Assembly: GCA_009692845.1 (NCBI GenBank)
Contig: SHYK01000003.1
Coordinates: forward strand, 253,956-317,955
From: Chloroflexota bacterium
GTDB taxonomy: Bacteria > Chloroflexota > UBA6077 > SHYK01
DNA length: 64,000 bases
Direction of reading: 5' to 3'
Shown: positions 1-10,500 of the stretch, piece by piece
Layout of the letters: each line of letters starts with the position of its first letter
How positions within the stretch are numbered: the first letter of the stretch is position 1
Notes under the pieces: model-generated
Database searches by the model: none
Told to the model about the DNA's origin: nothing
The model's input: only the letters and a program-made list of their open reading frames with translations
Position numbers and translations under genes: made by a program

Positions 1-437
1 CTGTGGAACCGGATATCACGATTGGTGAGAATCCCGACCAGACGGCCGTTCTCAGTGATCGGCACGCCGCTGATGTGGAAGCGCTCCATGATAGCTACGG
101 CGTCGGCCAGCCGCTGATGGGGTGCGAGTGTGATGGGATCTACGATCATTCCTGATTGGCTGCGCTTCACCGTGTCGACCTCACGAGCCTGCGCCTCGAT
201 AGAGAGGTTGCGATGAACGATTCCGATGCCCCCCTCGCGGGCCAGCGCGATCGCGAGACGTGCTTCAGTGACCGTGTCCATCGCTGCAGATGCGATAGGG
301 ATCTGGAGGGCAATTTCCCGGGTTAGATGGGTCTTAGTCGCTACTTCGGTGGGTAGCACGCTGGACCGAGCGGGAATCAGCACTACGTCATCGAAGGTGA
401 GCCCCTCTGCGCCGAATTTCTGTTCGTAGCTCAACAT
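1..437 (-). CDS. guaB: IMP dehydrogenase, N-terminal part (runs off the window)
   Basis: This is the first ~145 codons of inosine-5'-monophosphate dehydrogenase, which oxidises IMP to XMP in GTP synthesis. The minus strand reads [20 protein letters not shown], the usual GuaB opening. It continues through the barrel segment with [11 protein letters not shown] and [14 protein letters not shown], then enters the first CBS domain ([22 protein letters not shown]). The ATG at 437 has a strong ribosome site (GAGGAGGTGAGCC) just upstream. The catalytic Cys loop lies outside the window. A hairpin with a T-run sits 30 bp upstream of the start, so expression may be attenuated. Confidence 0.95.
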   Translation of the reverse strand, partial: MLSYEQKFGAEGLTFDDVVLIPARSSVLPTEVATKTHLTREIALQIPIASAAMDTVTEARLAIALAREGGIGIVHRNLSIEAQAREVDTVKRSQSGMIVDPITLAPHQRLADAVAIMERFHISGVPITENGRLVGILTNRDIRFH

Positions 438-460
438 GGCTCACCTCCTCGGCGGGGGGA

Positions 461-496
461 AATTAAAAACGCACCCCGATTGGTCAGGGTGCGTTT
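461..496 (-). terminator. Intrinsic terminator or attenuator hairpin upstream of guaB
   Basis: On the minus strand a 10-bp perfect stem (AAACGCACCC / GGGTGCGTTT, 467-496) is followed by TTTTTAATTT, so it looks like a rho-independent terminator pointing toward guaB. No gene lies between it and rnpB on this strand, so a leader attenuator is as likely as a terminator for something upstream. Confidence 0.6.
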
Positions 497-643
497 CAAT
501 CCCAGGGCAAAGCATACTTGCATATCGGTATATACCACGTGGGCTCTGCGCGGGCAAAGCGTCGCCAAAGGCCTACGGGACCGACAGCGCGTTAGCCGGG
601 CCCCCGCCACGAGCGGAGCGACGGACGGCCGCTAGAGCGATGA

Positions 644-649
644 TATAAT
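644..649 (+). promoter_or_regulatory. Consensus -10 box for rnpB
   Basis: A perfect TATAAT lies about 30 bp before the RNase P RNA. No clear TTGACA-like -35 is present at the usual distance. Confidence 0.5.
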
Positions 650-676
650 GTTGCGCACTTCTCAGGTATCCTGGGG

Positions 677-983
677 GTGTGCGGGAGGAAGGGCGGCCGC
701 TCCGACCGCAAGGACGGAGAGGAAAGTCCAGACAGCAGAGAGCAGGGTGCCCGGCGCAAGCCGGGGCCGGGTAACCGGTGGCAGAGCCACAGAGACCAAT
801 GCCCTGCGCAATCAGGGAGTGAAAAGGGTAATCCCCCCCCGCTGCAACCCGAAGCATGGCTGTTGACGCTGCTCGCCGAGGCCAGGGTACGGGGCACCCC
901 GATTCGTCGGGGCGGTTCGCTCTTACGAACCGAGACAGATGGTCGCCATCAACAGAATCTGGCTTACTCTCCTCCCGCGCTCA
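677..983 (+). ncRNA. rnpB: RNase P RNA, class A
   Basis: This is the catalytic RNA of RNase P, which matures tRNA 5' ends. The conserved P4 5' strand and J3/4 read GAGGAAAGTCCAGAC near 717. The P10/P11 region carries AGCAGGGTGCC. The 3' part ends ACAGAATCTGGCTTACT, the usual class A ending. The outer helix P1 is formed by GCGGGAGGA (681-689) and TCCTCCCGC (970-978). At about 300 nt it is shorter than most class A RNAs (350-400), so some peripheral helices must be reduced. A protein reading frame passes through it from 677, but only as the upstream extension of the next gene. Confidence 0.93.
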
Positions 984-1018
984 CTAACCCTTCGCAGCTA
1001 ACTAGGGAGACGTATCGC

Positions 1019-1795
1019 ATGAGCACGGACCAGTCTTTGCTAAATGTCCTCCAGGTGGTGGGACGTGACATGTACCTCACCGGCTTGGTCAGTTCCCATT
1101 CGGGAACCTTGAGCATCCTGGTGGACGGATCGCTGTCGATTACGCGACGAAACGCGATGCTTGGCCGACTGACCACAGATGACCTCATCGATTTGTCCCT
1201 CGACGGTGAGAGTCCCGAGGCGGCTCCAGAAGACGCATTGATCCACCGAGCTATCTACCGGGCCACTTTGGCGAAGGCAGTCATTCATGCCCGACCGACC
1301 GCGACGATGGCGCTCGCCCTGATCGAAGATCGGCTGGCGCCGGCGAATGGCGAAGGCGCAGATTCCTTCGGGGTAGTTTCGGTGGCGATCTCGCAGCGAC
1401 CATTCGGATCAACTGAAGTTGCCGATCTGATGGGACAGATGTTGAAAGAGAGCCGGGTCGCGGTCCTGCGAGGGCGAGGCGTATTCGCCTGGGGCGATGA
1501 TCTCGATGCCGCGTTACATATGGTGTCCCTGCTCGAAGAGATGTGCCGGGTGGCTTATCTCTTCCGGACCTTAAGCCGAGACGACGAGCAGCCGGCCATG
1601 CCGGATCGCTCGGATCGTCAGCCTAGCAACCTCAGCCCTTATCGGACTCCACGCGATGGCGGGAATCGGCCACCAGTCCGACATGGTGGGAACGCGCGCC
1701 GTCCGCCCCCTCCAGCGGGCCCTCGGCGAGACGGGCCGCCCCCGCGACGTCAGGGCGGCGGTGGCGGCGGATCGCCAGGAACCTTTCGCCCCTGA
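1019..1795 (+). CDS. Class II aldolase/adducin-like protein without zinc ligands
   Basis: This 258-residue protein has the class II aldolase/adducin fold: an N-terminal MYLTGLVSSHSGTLSI segment, then VIHARPTATMAL and VAVLRGRGVFAWGDDLDAAL. In active family members three His residues hold zinc, in an HxH motif and a later GHG motif. Here the second and third are replaced: HAR (Arg92) and GRG (Arg153). It is therefore probably not a metal-dependent aldolase. The last ~65 residues are rich in Pro, Gly and Arg, like an RNA-binding tail. The ATG at 1019 follows TAGGGAGA. It starts ~35 bp after rnpB and may be co-transcribed with it. The substrate or partner is unknown. Confidence 0.8.
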   Translation: MSTDQSLLNVLQVVGRDMYLTGLVSSHSGTLSILVDGSLSITRRNAMLGRLTTDDLIDLSLDGESPEAAPEDALIHRAIYRATLAKAVIHARPTATMALALIEDRLAPANGEGADSFGVVSVAISQRPFGSTEVADLMGQMLKESRVAVLRGRGVFAWGDDLDAALHMVSLLEEMCRVAYLFRTLSRDDEQPAMPDRSDRQPSNLSPYRTPRDGGNRPPVRHGGNARRPPPPAGPRRDGPPPRRQGGGGGGSPGTFRP

Positions 1796-1810
1796 TCCGT
1801 CCTCCCCGAG

Positions 1811-2323
1811 CTAGTGGGAACGGCATAGAGCGATCAGGTTCTTGCCCGAGGTCAGCGTCTGGACGCGGCTAAACACCTGTTCCAATCGGCGTAGATGGTT
1901 CGATGCTCGTCGGTCCTTGAAGAAGTTGATTGCCACCAAACCGGAGGCGGTCGAGATTGTCTTCAGGCGCCGAAGGAATGGGTGACTAAAGATCTTCCCC
2001 GGGATGCCGCCGTTTTCGAACAAATCGACCGCCACGTAGTCGAAGGGGCCCTCGGCCTCAAAGACGAAGTCAAAGGCGTCGCCAACCACCAGTGTGAAAT
2101 CCCGAGTGGGGAGCTCGAACTCCTGGCGGGCCAGTTCCACCACAAGTGGGTTCTTTTCCACGGCGGTAATTGGCAACGGCCCAAATCGCCGGACCAGCAG
2201 CCCGGCGATCGTGCCCCCGCCGAGCCCCAGCAATAGGGCGTGCCTGGGCCGGGTATCCGGAAGCATAGCCGGCCAGTAGCCGAACCGCAGGGGATCGGCG
2301 GCAACTGCGACTGATTGAACCAC
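1811..2323 (-). CDS. Spermidine-synthase-like methyltransferase-fold protein
   Basis: The protein has a Rossmann methyltransferase fold of the polyamine synthase type. HALLLGLGGGTIAGLL is the nucleotide-binding glycine loop, AVEKNPLVVELAR the acidic loop, and DFTLVVGDAFDFV plus FDYVAVDLF the D-rich substrate region. At 170 residues from the GTG at 2323 it is shorter than true spermidine synthases (~280) but fits a short paralogue group. The reading frame stays open upstream and still looks homologous (GEDEGRIALLIDG before the GTG), yet has no ATG, GTG or TTG until a stop. The start is thus doubtful: a CTG start or a lost 5' end are both possible. The bS22-like gene ends ~100 bp upstream. Confidence 0.72.
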   Translation of the reverse strand: MVQSVAVAADPLRFGYWPAMLPDTRPRHALLLGLGGGTIAGLLVRRFGPLPITAVEKNPLVVELARQEFELPTRDFTLVVGDAFDFVFEAEGPFDYVAVDLFENGGIPGKIFSHPFLRRLKTISTASGLVAINFFKDRRASNHLRRLEQVFSRVQTLTSGKNLIALCRSH

Positions 2324-2421
2324 GCCGTCGATCAGGAGCGCGATGCGGCCTTCATCTTCACCGAGGGCAACGCTTGGGCCAGCAGCTAGCGCTCGATCAG
2401 TCTGATCGAAGTTATCGTCTC

Positions 2422-2514
2422 TTAGGGCCGCTTTCGACGCCTGTACCGCTTGAGCATCTTTCGGTACTTGTGCCGTCGCATCTTCTTGCGGCGTTTCTTG
2501 ACCAGAGAACCCAT
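2422..2514 (-). CDS. 30-residue bS22-like (AURKAIP1/COX24-type) ribosomal protein
   Basis: This tiny gene encodes 30 residues starting MGSLVKKRRKKMRRHKYRKM and continuing LKRYRRRKRP. It matches the pattern of bS22-type small-subunit proteins of Actinobacteria (MGSVIKKRRKRM..KKHRK) and the mitochondrial AURKAIP1/COX24 C-terminal domain. Such proteins sit on the 30S subunit near the decoding region. About two thirds of the residues are Lys or Arg. A GAGGAG ribosome site precedes the ATG by ~12 nt. It lies between menA and the spermidine-synthase-like gene, all on the minus strand. It is easily missed because of its size. Confidence 0.82.
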   Translation of the reverse strand: MGSLVKKRRKKMRRHKYRKMLKRYRRRKRP

Positions 2515-2590
2515 GCTACCGGCTTACTCCTCGCCCAACGCTGCGGGCGCGACGGGCAGTGTACTGGTGGCTCAGCGCTAGTGTCAAAGC

Positions 2591-3543
2591 TTAACCAATC
2601 GAGGGGACGAGGGGACCGACCCAGATGCCCAGGGCAAAAAGCAGACCGAAGCGCCCGTGTAGGGCGGCAGAGCCGCGTACCCCCGCATCGAGCTGCTCTG
2701 GACCTTCTGAGGTACCGTACAGGCGAATGAGGCGTAAGGCAAGGGGCGCGGTGACCAAGCCGGCGAGTACCGTGACGGGCAACTGCCGAGCGAGGGTTGC
2801 CAGCACCGTCGCAACGAAGGCGGCCCCGATCAGGATGGTGTAAATGACGACGGCGCCGGTTTTTCCGAAAACAATCGGGAGCGTGGACCGACCCGCACGC
2901 CGATCCGCGACGATGTCCCGGATATTGTTGCCCAGCAAGATGGCGGCCACCAGACAGGCTATTGGAGCCGAAGCCCAGAGAGCGGGGCTCGACAGTGCTC
3001 CCGCCTGGATGAAATAGGCCAGACCCACCATTACCGGTCCCATGAACACGAAGACCTCGATCTCGCCGAGAGGCGTGTAGGCGACGGGCAACGGCCCTCC
3101 AGTGTAGAGATAGCCGGCGAGAGCGCACGCCGTCCCGACCACGAACACCATGGGATCGGTCCTGGCGACGATTAGCAACCCTAGCCCCAGGGCGACCACG
3201 AAGCACCCGATTGCGGCTCCGAAAACCGCTAGTGGAGCCGTCCGTTCACGCACAATGGCGCCCGCGATGCCCACTGTGTCCTGGTTATCGAGCCCGCGTT
3301 TGAAATCGTAGTACTCGTTGAACATGTTGGTCGCGATCTGAATGAGGATCGAGGCCAGAAGCATTGCACCGAAAAGCGCGAACGAATAAAAAGTGCCATC
3401 GGCGACGGCTACCGCCGTCCCCACTGCGATGGGAACGACCGCTGCGGTCAGGGAGAAGGGGCGGGCCAGACGCCACCAAACTCGCCATCTTGGAGAGCGG
3501 CTCGCAGCAACTCCGCTCGATGCCAGGTGGGGCAGCGTTTCGC

Positions 3544-3547
<4 letters not shown>
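2591..3547 (-). CDS. menA: 1,4-dihydroxy-2-naphthoate polyprenyltransferase
   Basis: This is a 318-residue integral membrane prenyltransferase of the UbiA superfamily. It attaches the isoprenoid tail to DHNA in menaquinone synthesis. The first Asp-rich motif is [18 protein letters not shown] and the second is [17 protein letters not shown], both as in MenA. About eight hydrophobic segments can be seen. Its ATG overlaps the stop of the upstream YyaL-type gene by ATGA, so the two are translationally coupled. A respiratory, menaquinone-using cell is implied. UbiA members for other acceptors exist, but the NEYYDFKRG motif favours MenA. Confidence 0.9.
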
Positions 3548-5643
<2,096 letters not shown>

Positions 5644-5697
5644 GCTCTGTCCCGGGCTCTAGGCGTTGTTTCGAGTCAGTTCGTCATTATCGCCGTG

Positions 5698-5703
5698 TAT
5701 ACT
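5698..5703 (+). promoter_or_regulatory. Possible -10 box for citrate synthase
   Basis: TATACT lies ~110 bp before the gltA start in the divergent intergenic region. No good -35 hexamer is visible at 16-18 bp, so this is tentative. Confidence 0.3.
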
Positions 5704-5812
5704 AGCCGCTCGGAGTTTGGCGCCGAAAGCAGCGCTGGTTTGCATTCGTTGTAGTTCCGCTGGGCTCCCGAAATTAGCAGGTGGTTCCCGCACTCGGCAG
5801 GAGGAGAAACCT

Positions 5813-6934
5813 ATGGTTGCCCCGAATCAGGGCCTTGAAGACATCGTCGTCGGCACCTCTTCGATCTGCGACGTCAACGGGAAAACCGGTCAGCTCATCT
5901 ATCGGGGATACGACATTCACGATCTGGTGGCGCATAGCACCTTCGAAGAGGTGGTCTATCTCCTCTGGCACGAAGACCTCCCCACCCAGGCGCAGCTGAG
6001 CCAGATCGATTCGGAGCTGAAGGCTTCCCGATCGCTCCCGTCGCCGGTCGTAGCGATGATGAAGCAGTTGCCCAAGACCGCCAATCCAATGGACGCGCTC
6101 CGTACGATAGTCTCCTTGCTGGGAGTCTACGACCCAGATGGCCGCGACAATTCAATTGAGGCAACCCGGCGCAAAGCCGTGCGGCTAACTGCCCAGATGC
6201 CCACAGCCATCGGCGCTTTCCACCGGATTCGGCAGGGGAAGGAAATCGTTGAACCCGATCGGAATCTGAGTGCCGCCGCAAACATGCTGTACATGCTCAA
6301 TGGTGAAAAGCCGGACGAGTACGCAGTCCGAACGATGGACGTCGCGCTCGTCCTGCACGCCGACCACGAATTCAACGCCTCGACCTTCTCGGCGCGAGTC
6401 ACGATTGCGACGCTTTCTGACCTCTACGACGCGATCACCGCGGCGATTGGCACGCTGTCCGGCCCGCTTCACGGCGGCGCAAACGAGCAGGTGATGCGCA
6501 TGCTGCTCCAGGTCGGAGACGAGGACAAAGCCGAGCAGTGGATTCGCGATGCGCTTGCGAAACGAGAGCGCATCATGGGATTTGGCCACCGGGTCTACAA
6601 GACTGACGACCCTCGCGCGGTCGAGCTCAAAGAAATGTCGCGGGAGTTGGGCGAGCGAGCCGGGCAGCCGCAATGGTTCAGGATGTCGGATCGCATTCAG
6701 CGGGTCATGCTGGAAGAGAAGCATCTCTATGCCAACGTGGACTTCTACTCGGCGTCGGCTTACTACGTGATGGGTATCCCAATCGATCTCTACACTCCGC
6801 TGTTCGCGGCCAGTCGGGTTTCGGGATGGTCAGCCCACGTGATGGAGCAGCTCGAGAGCAACCGATTGATTCGGCCGCGATCCGAATACACGGGTCCGAC
6901 CGACAAGAAGGTTGTGCCAATCGGCCAGCGCTAA
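5813..6934 (+). CDS. gltA: Citrate synthase
   Basis: This 373-residue enzyme condenses oxaloacetate and acetyl-CoA at the entry of the TCA cycle. Catalytic signatures are present: SGPLHGGANEQVM (first His), GFGHRVYKTDDPRA (second His), and NVDFYSASAYYVMGIP (containing the catalytic Asp). The N-terminus GLEDIVVGTSSICDVNGKTG is typical of the short Gram-positive/archaeal type rather than the long hexameric type. The ATG at 5813 was chosen because AGGAGGAGAAACCT directly precedes it; the frame stays open upstream but has no better site. The ribD gene follows within ~25 bp. 2-Methylcitrate synthase activity cannot be excluded from sequence alone. Confidence 0.94.
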   Translation: MVAPNQGLEDIVVGTSSICDVNGKTGQLIYRGYDIHDLVAHSTFEEVVYLLWHEDLPTQAQLSQIDSELKASRSLPSPVVAMMKQLPKTANPMDALRTIVSLLGVYDPDGRDNSIEATRRKAVRLTAQMPTAIGAFHRIRQGKEIVEPDRNLSAAANMLYMLNGEKPDEYAVRTMDVALVLHADHEFNASTFSARVTIATLSDLYDAITAAIGTLSGPLHGGANEQVMRMLLQVGDEDKAEQWIRDALAKRERIMGFGHRVYKTDDPRAVELKEMSRELGERAGQPQWFRMSDRIQRVMLEEKHLYANVDFYSASAYYVMGIPIDLYTPLFAASRVSGWSAHVMEQLESNRLIRPRSEYTGPTDKKVVPIGQR

Positions 6935-6959
6935 GGGATTTCCCCTGCCTGCGGCTGGC

Positions 6960-8114
6960 ATGGACAACATGGGCCGAGCGCTCCGTTTGGCAGAGCGCGC
7001 CCTCGGCTGGTGCAGCCCCAATCCGGCGGTCGGCGCTGTTCTTACCCGCGGGGATCAGGTCGTAGGAGAGGGTTTTACTCAGCCGCCGGGCGCTTCCCAT
7101 GCCGAGATCATGGCGCTCAACGAAGCCGGGGAAGCGGCCCGCGGAGCGAAGCTCTATGTCACTCTGGAACCCTGTAGCCATCATGGGCGAACTCCCCCTT
7201 GTACGGACGCACTGATCAGCGCGGGTATTCGAGAGGTGTACGTGGCTCAGCTCGACCCGAGCCCGTGGGTTGATGGCAGTGGAATTGCGGCGCTCGAAGC
7301 GGCGCAGATTGCGGTCCACGTCGGAGATCGAGAGGCGGATGCTGGGACGCTCAACGAAGCCTATTTCAAATGGGTGGCCAGCGGCCTTCCGTTTGTTATC
7401 CTGAAATACGCCATGACAGCGGACGGGAAAATCGCGACGCGCTCGGGGTCATCGCACTGGATAACGCATCCGGAAGCGAGGGGCTACGTCGCTCGTCTGC
7501 GGTCGCAGGTTGATGCGGTGATGACGGGCATTGGCACGGTCATCAGGGATGACCCGTTGCTCACGGCTCGGCCGGCTGAATTTGGCATTGATTCTGATGA
7601 GCCGGTTCACCAGCCGCTGCGGGTCGTGCTGGATAGCGAAGCGCGCCTTCCGAGCACCGCGCGAGTCGCGGATCCGCGGCTTCCCGGTCACACGGTGGTT
7701 TGCACAACGTCGCGGGCCGCGCCGTCCGAGGTAGCGCGCCTCGAGGATCAAGGGGTCGAAGTGCTAATTTTGCCTGCGCGAGATGAGCGTGTGGATATCC
7801 ACGCGGTTCTGGTGGCCCTGGGTGGGCGCGGGGTGACTTCAGTGTTGGTCGAATCAGGCGGTACCCTGGCGGCGAGCTTGATCAAGGCCCGAGCGGTTGA
7901 CAAAGTGCTCGGTTTCATCGCTCCAAGAATTGTGGGCGGCATGGAGGCGCCGGGTCCGATCGGCGGGCTGGGGCTCGATGACATGGATGCGGCGCTCGAC
8001 CTTCGGAATGCGGAATGGACGCAAGTGGGACCGGATATGCTGCTGACCGGTTATCTGCAAACTGAAGGTAGCGGATCTCGACTGGAGGGCGCGGTTGTTT
8101 TCGGGGATCATTGA
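6960..8114 (+). CDS. ribD: Bifunctional riboflavin deaminase-reductase
   Basis: RibD carries out steps two and three of riboflavin synthesis: deamination of the GTP cyclohydrolase II product and reduction of its ribose. The N-terminal deaminase has the zinc site ASHAEIMAL and LEPCSHHGRTPPCTDA. The C-terminal reductase starts near VILKYAMTADGKIATRSG and includes VMTGIGTVIRDDPLLTARP. The length is 384 residues from the ATG at 6960 (MDNMGRALRLAERALG); there is no strong ribosome site, and the frame extends upstream into the gltA end. It overlaps ribE by 20 nt and heads the operon ribD-ribE-ribBA-ribH. Confidence 0.94.
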   Translation: MDNMGRALRLAERALGWCSPNPAVGAVLTRGDQVVGEGFTQPPGASHAEIMALNEAGEAARGAKLYVTLEPCSHHGRTPPCTDALISAGIREVYVAQLDPSPWVDGSGIAALEAAQIAVHVGDREADAGTLNEAYFKWVASGLPFVILKYAMTADGKIATRSGSSHWITHPEARGYVARLRSQVDAVMTGIGTVIRDDPLLTARPAEFGIDSDEPVHQPLRVVLDSEARLPSTARVADPRLPGHTVVCTTSRAAPSEVARLEDQGVEVLILPARDERVDIHAVLVALGGRGVTSVLVESGGTLAASLIKARAVDKVLGFIAPRIVGGMEAPGPIGGLGLDDMDAALDLRNAEWTQVGPDMLLTGYLQTEGSGSRLEGAVVFGDH

Positions 8115-8706
8115 GGAAGTCGGGCAGGTCCGTAACCTGGAGACCGATGTGGATACCGTGCGGCTCACCGTCAATGCGGAGCAGGTGCTCGAAGGGCTCT
8201 CCCTCGGGGATAGCGTAACCGTTGATGGTGCCTGCCTTACTGTCACCAGCACGGATCAGGCGGGGTTCACCGTGGAGCTGGCACCAGAGACCCTCCGTCG
8301 CACGGCGCTAGGGGCGCTGGTTCCCGGGAAGCGGGTGAATCTGGAACGAGCGCTGCGGGTCGGCGACCGGCTCGGAGGACACTACGTCCAAGGTCACGTC
8401 GATGGCACCGCTTCTATCGTAGCCCAGGAGCCGGAGGGCGACTCGCTCCTCGTGTGGTTCGAGCCGTCAAACGTGCTCGCTCCATACATCGTGGAGAAAG
8501 GCTATGTTGCCATCGACGGGATTAGCCTCACCGTCGCCGGGCGCACCGAAACGCGGTTTTCGGTGGCTCTAGTAGCCTATACTCGCCAGCATGTTGCGCT
8601 GGTGGATAAACAATTGGGGGATCTGGTGAATCTCGAGGTCGATGTGATTGCGAAATACGTAGAGAGCATCCTCGACCACCGTCCGGGAGGGGTAGGGGCA
8701 TCATGA
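8095..8706 (+). CDS. ribE: Riboflavin synthase, alpha subunit
   Basis: This 203-residue enzyme dismutates two molecules of 6,7-dimethyl-8-ribityllumazine to riboflavin. It has two tandem lumazine-binding domains. The first opens MFSGIIEEVGQV with GDSVTVDGACLTV; the second contains GHYVQGHVDGTASI and GYVAIDGISLTV. The start is a TTG inside the ribD 3' end, fixed by the invariant MFSGI. Its stop overlaps the ribBA ATG (ATGA). The coupling fits tight co-translation of the pathway. Confidence 0.95.
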   Translation: MFSGIIEEVGQVRNLETDVDTVRLTVNAEQVLEGLSLGDSVTVDGACLTVTSTDQAGFTVELAPETLRRTALGALVPGKRVNLERALRVGDRLGGHYVQGHVDGTASIVAQEPEGDSLLVWFEPSNVLAPYIVEKGYVAIDGISLTVAGRTETRFSVALVAYTRQHVALVDKQLGDLVNLEVDVIAKYVESILDHRPGGVGAS

Positions 8707-9938
8707 GGGAGCGAGAGGAAACCACCGAAGAGTCGGTCTTCGCTCCCATTACGGATGCGATCGAGGACTTCCGTCAGGGCAAGTTCATCATCATCGTCGA
8801 TGATGCTGATCGGGAAAACGAAGGCGATCTGACCATCGCCGCGGACCACGTCAGCGCCGAAGCGATTAATTTCATGGCGACCCATGGTCGCGGCCTGGTC
8901 TGCGTGCCCATCATAGGCGCTCGCCTGGATGAGCTCGAAATTCCCATGATGGTGCAAGAGAACACTTCTGGTTTTGGAACTGCTTTTACCGTAGCCGTCG
9001 ATGCGCGCCGAGGCGTAAGTACCGGGATTTCGGCCGCCGACCGGGCAGAGACGATCAAGGCCCTGCTGGACCCGGCCACCAGACCGAGCGACCTTTCGCG
9101 TCCAGGGCATGTGTTTCCTCTCCGTTACAAGGAGGGTGGTGTGCTCAGGCGGACGGGTCAAACCGAGGCGTCGGTCGACATGGCCCGCCTGGCCGGGCTG
9201 TATCCGGCGGCGGTCATCTGCGAGATCATGAATCCCGATGGCACGATGGCTCGCCAGGCCGACTTGCGCCAGTTCTCCCTGGCTCACGGCGTCAAAATTA
9301 TCTCGGTGGCCTCGCTTATCGAATACCGCCGCCGAACCGAAAAACTGGTGCACAAGATTGCCCAGACCAGTATTCCGACCGACTATGGTGTGTGGGATCT
9401 CCACGTCTATGAGTCGGACATCGATGACAAGCACCACGTGGCGCTGGTGCAAGGGGACATCTCGAGTGATCCGCCTCCACTGGTGCGGGCGCACTCGGAA
9501 TGCCTGACCGGCGACGTGTTTGGCTCTCACCGATGCGATTGCGGAGAGCAGCTCCATGAGGCAATGCGGCTCATTCAGGAAGAACAGCGGGGCGTGATCC
9601 TTTATATGCGCCAGGAAGGGCGGGGCATCGGACTGGTCAACAAAATGCTGGCTTATGAGCTCCAAGATGCCGGTATGGACACCGTGGAAGCCAACGAGCA
9701 TCTCGGCTTCGCCCCGGACTTGCGCGACTATGGGCTGGGGGCTCAGATCTTGGCCGATCTCGGAGTGACCAAGATGCGGCTGCTCACGAATAATCTGGCC
9801 AAGCGGGTCGGACTCGAGGCGTTTGGTCTGGACGTTGTGGAGCGGGTCCCCCTGGTGACGGTACCCAACGAGACGAACCTTCGTTACCTTCAGGCCAAGC
9901 AGAACAAGCTCGGCCACCTTCTCGGCCTGGATGGCTGA
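8703..9938 (+). CDS. ribBA: Bifunctional DHBP synthase / GTP cyclohydrolase II
   Basis: This 411-residue fusion makes both precursors of the lumazine. The N-terminal RibB domain (about 1-205) has the acidic DDADRENEGDL motif and TGISAADRAETIKAL. It turns ribulose 5-phosphate into 3,4-dihydroxy-2-butanone 4-phosphate. The C-terminal RibA domain has the zinc site SECLTGDVFGSHRCDCGEQL and the active loop YMRQEGRGIGLVNKM, and opens GTP. Both active sites look complete. The ATG overlaps the ribE stop. A ~45 bp gap separates it from ribH. Confidence 0.96.
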   Translation: MREREETTEESVFAPITDAIEDFRQGKFIIIVDDADRENEGDLTIAADHVSAEAINFMATHGRGLVCVPIIGARLDELEIPMMVQENTSGFGTAFTVAVDARRGVSTGISAADRAETIKALLDPATRPSDLSRPGHVFPLRYKEGGVLRRTGQTEASVDMARLAGLYPAAVICEIMNPDGTMARQADLRQFSLAHGVKIISVASLIEYRRRTEKLVHKIAQTSIPTDYGVWDLHVYESDIDDKHHVALVQGDISSDPPPLVRAHSECLTGDVFGSHRCDCGEQLHEAMRLIQEEQRGVILYMRQEGRGIGLVNKMLAYELQDAGMDTVEANEHLGFAPDLRDYGLGAQILADLGVTKMRLLTNNLAKRVGLEAFGLDVVERVPLVTVPNETNLRYLQAKQNKLGHLLGLDG

Positions 9939-9982
9939 TCGCGGCTCGACTCGGCTGGCCTGCCGGCCACGGTCCCTAAGCG

Positions 9983-10456
9983 ATGCCTGAATTCGGCGGT
10001 GAGATCAAGGTCGGCAACAAACGGTTTGCCGTGGTGGTGTCTCGGTTCAACAGCCTGGTGACCGAGCGCTTGCTCGATGGCGCAAGACAGGCTTTTCGTG
10101 AGAACGGGGTCCCGGAAGCGGCGCTTGACGTCGTGTGGGTGCCGGGGGCCTGGGAGCTGCCAGTGGCCACCGCCACGCTCGCAAAGATGGGGATCTACGA
10201 CGCTATCGTGTGCCTCGGTGCGGTGATTCGTGGCGAGACCGCGCACTTCGAGCACATCGCCCGAGAAGCGTCCGCCGGCATCGCGGCGACGGCTCGGGAA
10301 ACTGGGCTGCCGATTCTGTTTGCGATTCTCACCACGGACACGCTGGAGCAGGCGCTCGATCGCGCCGGGGGTAAGACCGGCAATCGAGGGTACGATGCGG
10401 CCATGGGTGCGCTAGAAATGGCCAACTTGATGGATCAACTCGCCGACATTTCCTAA
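9983..10456 (+). CDS. ribH: 6,7-dimethyl-8-ribityllumazine synthase
   Basis: This 157-residue protein joins the RibD and RibB products into the lumazine. The family signatures are RFNSLVTERLLDGA, VPGAWELPVA and LGAVIRGETAHFEHIA. The length is normal for shells that assemble from pentamers. It is the last gene of the rib operon, and the next gene (plsY) is convergent. An inverted CGCTCGA/TCGAGCG pair lies in the 44-bp gap but no clear terminator. No FMN riboswitch was found before ribD. Confidence 0.95.
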   Translation: MPEFGGEIKVGNKRFAVVVSRFNSLVTERLLDGARQAFRENGVPEAALDVVWVPGAWELPVATATLAKMGIYDAIVCLGAVIRGETAHFEHIAREASAGIAATARETGLPILFAILTTDTLEQALDRAGGKTGNRGYDAAMGALEMANLMDQLADIS

Positions 10457-10500
10457 CGCTCGATCTCGCCGGGGCCAGGGACACATATGGCGTCGAGCGC

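Noticed and set aside
677-1018. N-terminal extension of the aldolase-like frame (MCGRKGGRSDRKDGEES...)
   Set aside because: It lies within the RNase P RNA; the true start is the ATG at 1019 with a ribosome site.
2412-3206. 264-residue minus-strand frame overlapping menA
   Set aside because: It is an Arg-rich frame antisense in frame sense to menA with no family features; menA is clear.
6873-6959. Possible FMN riboswitch before ribD
   Set aside because: The gltA-ribD gap is only 25 bp and has none of the conserved RFN elements.
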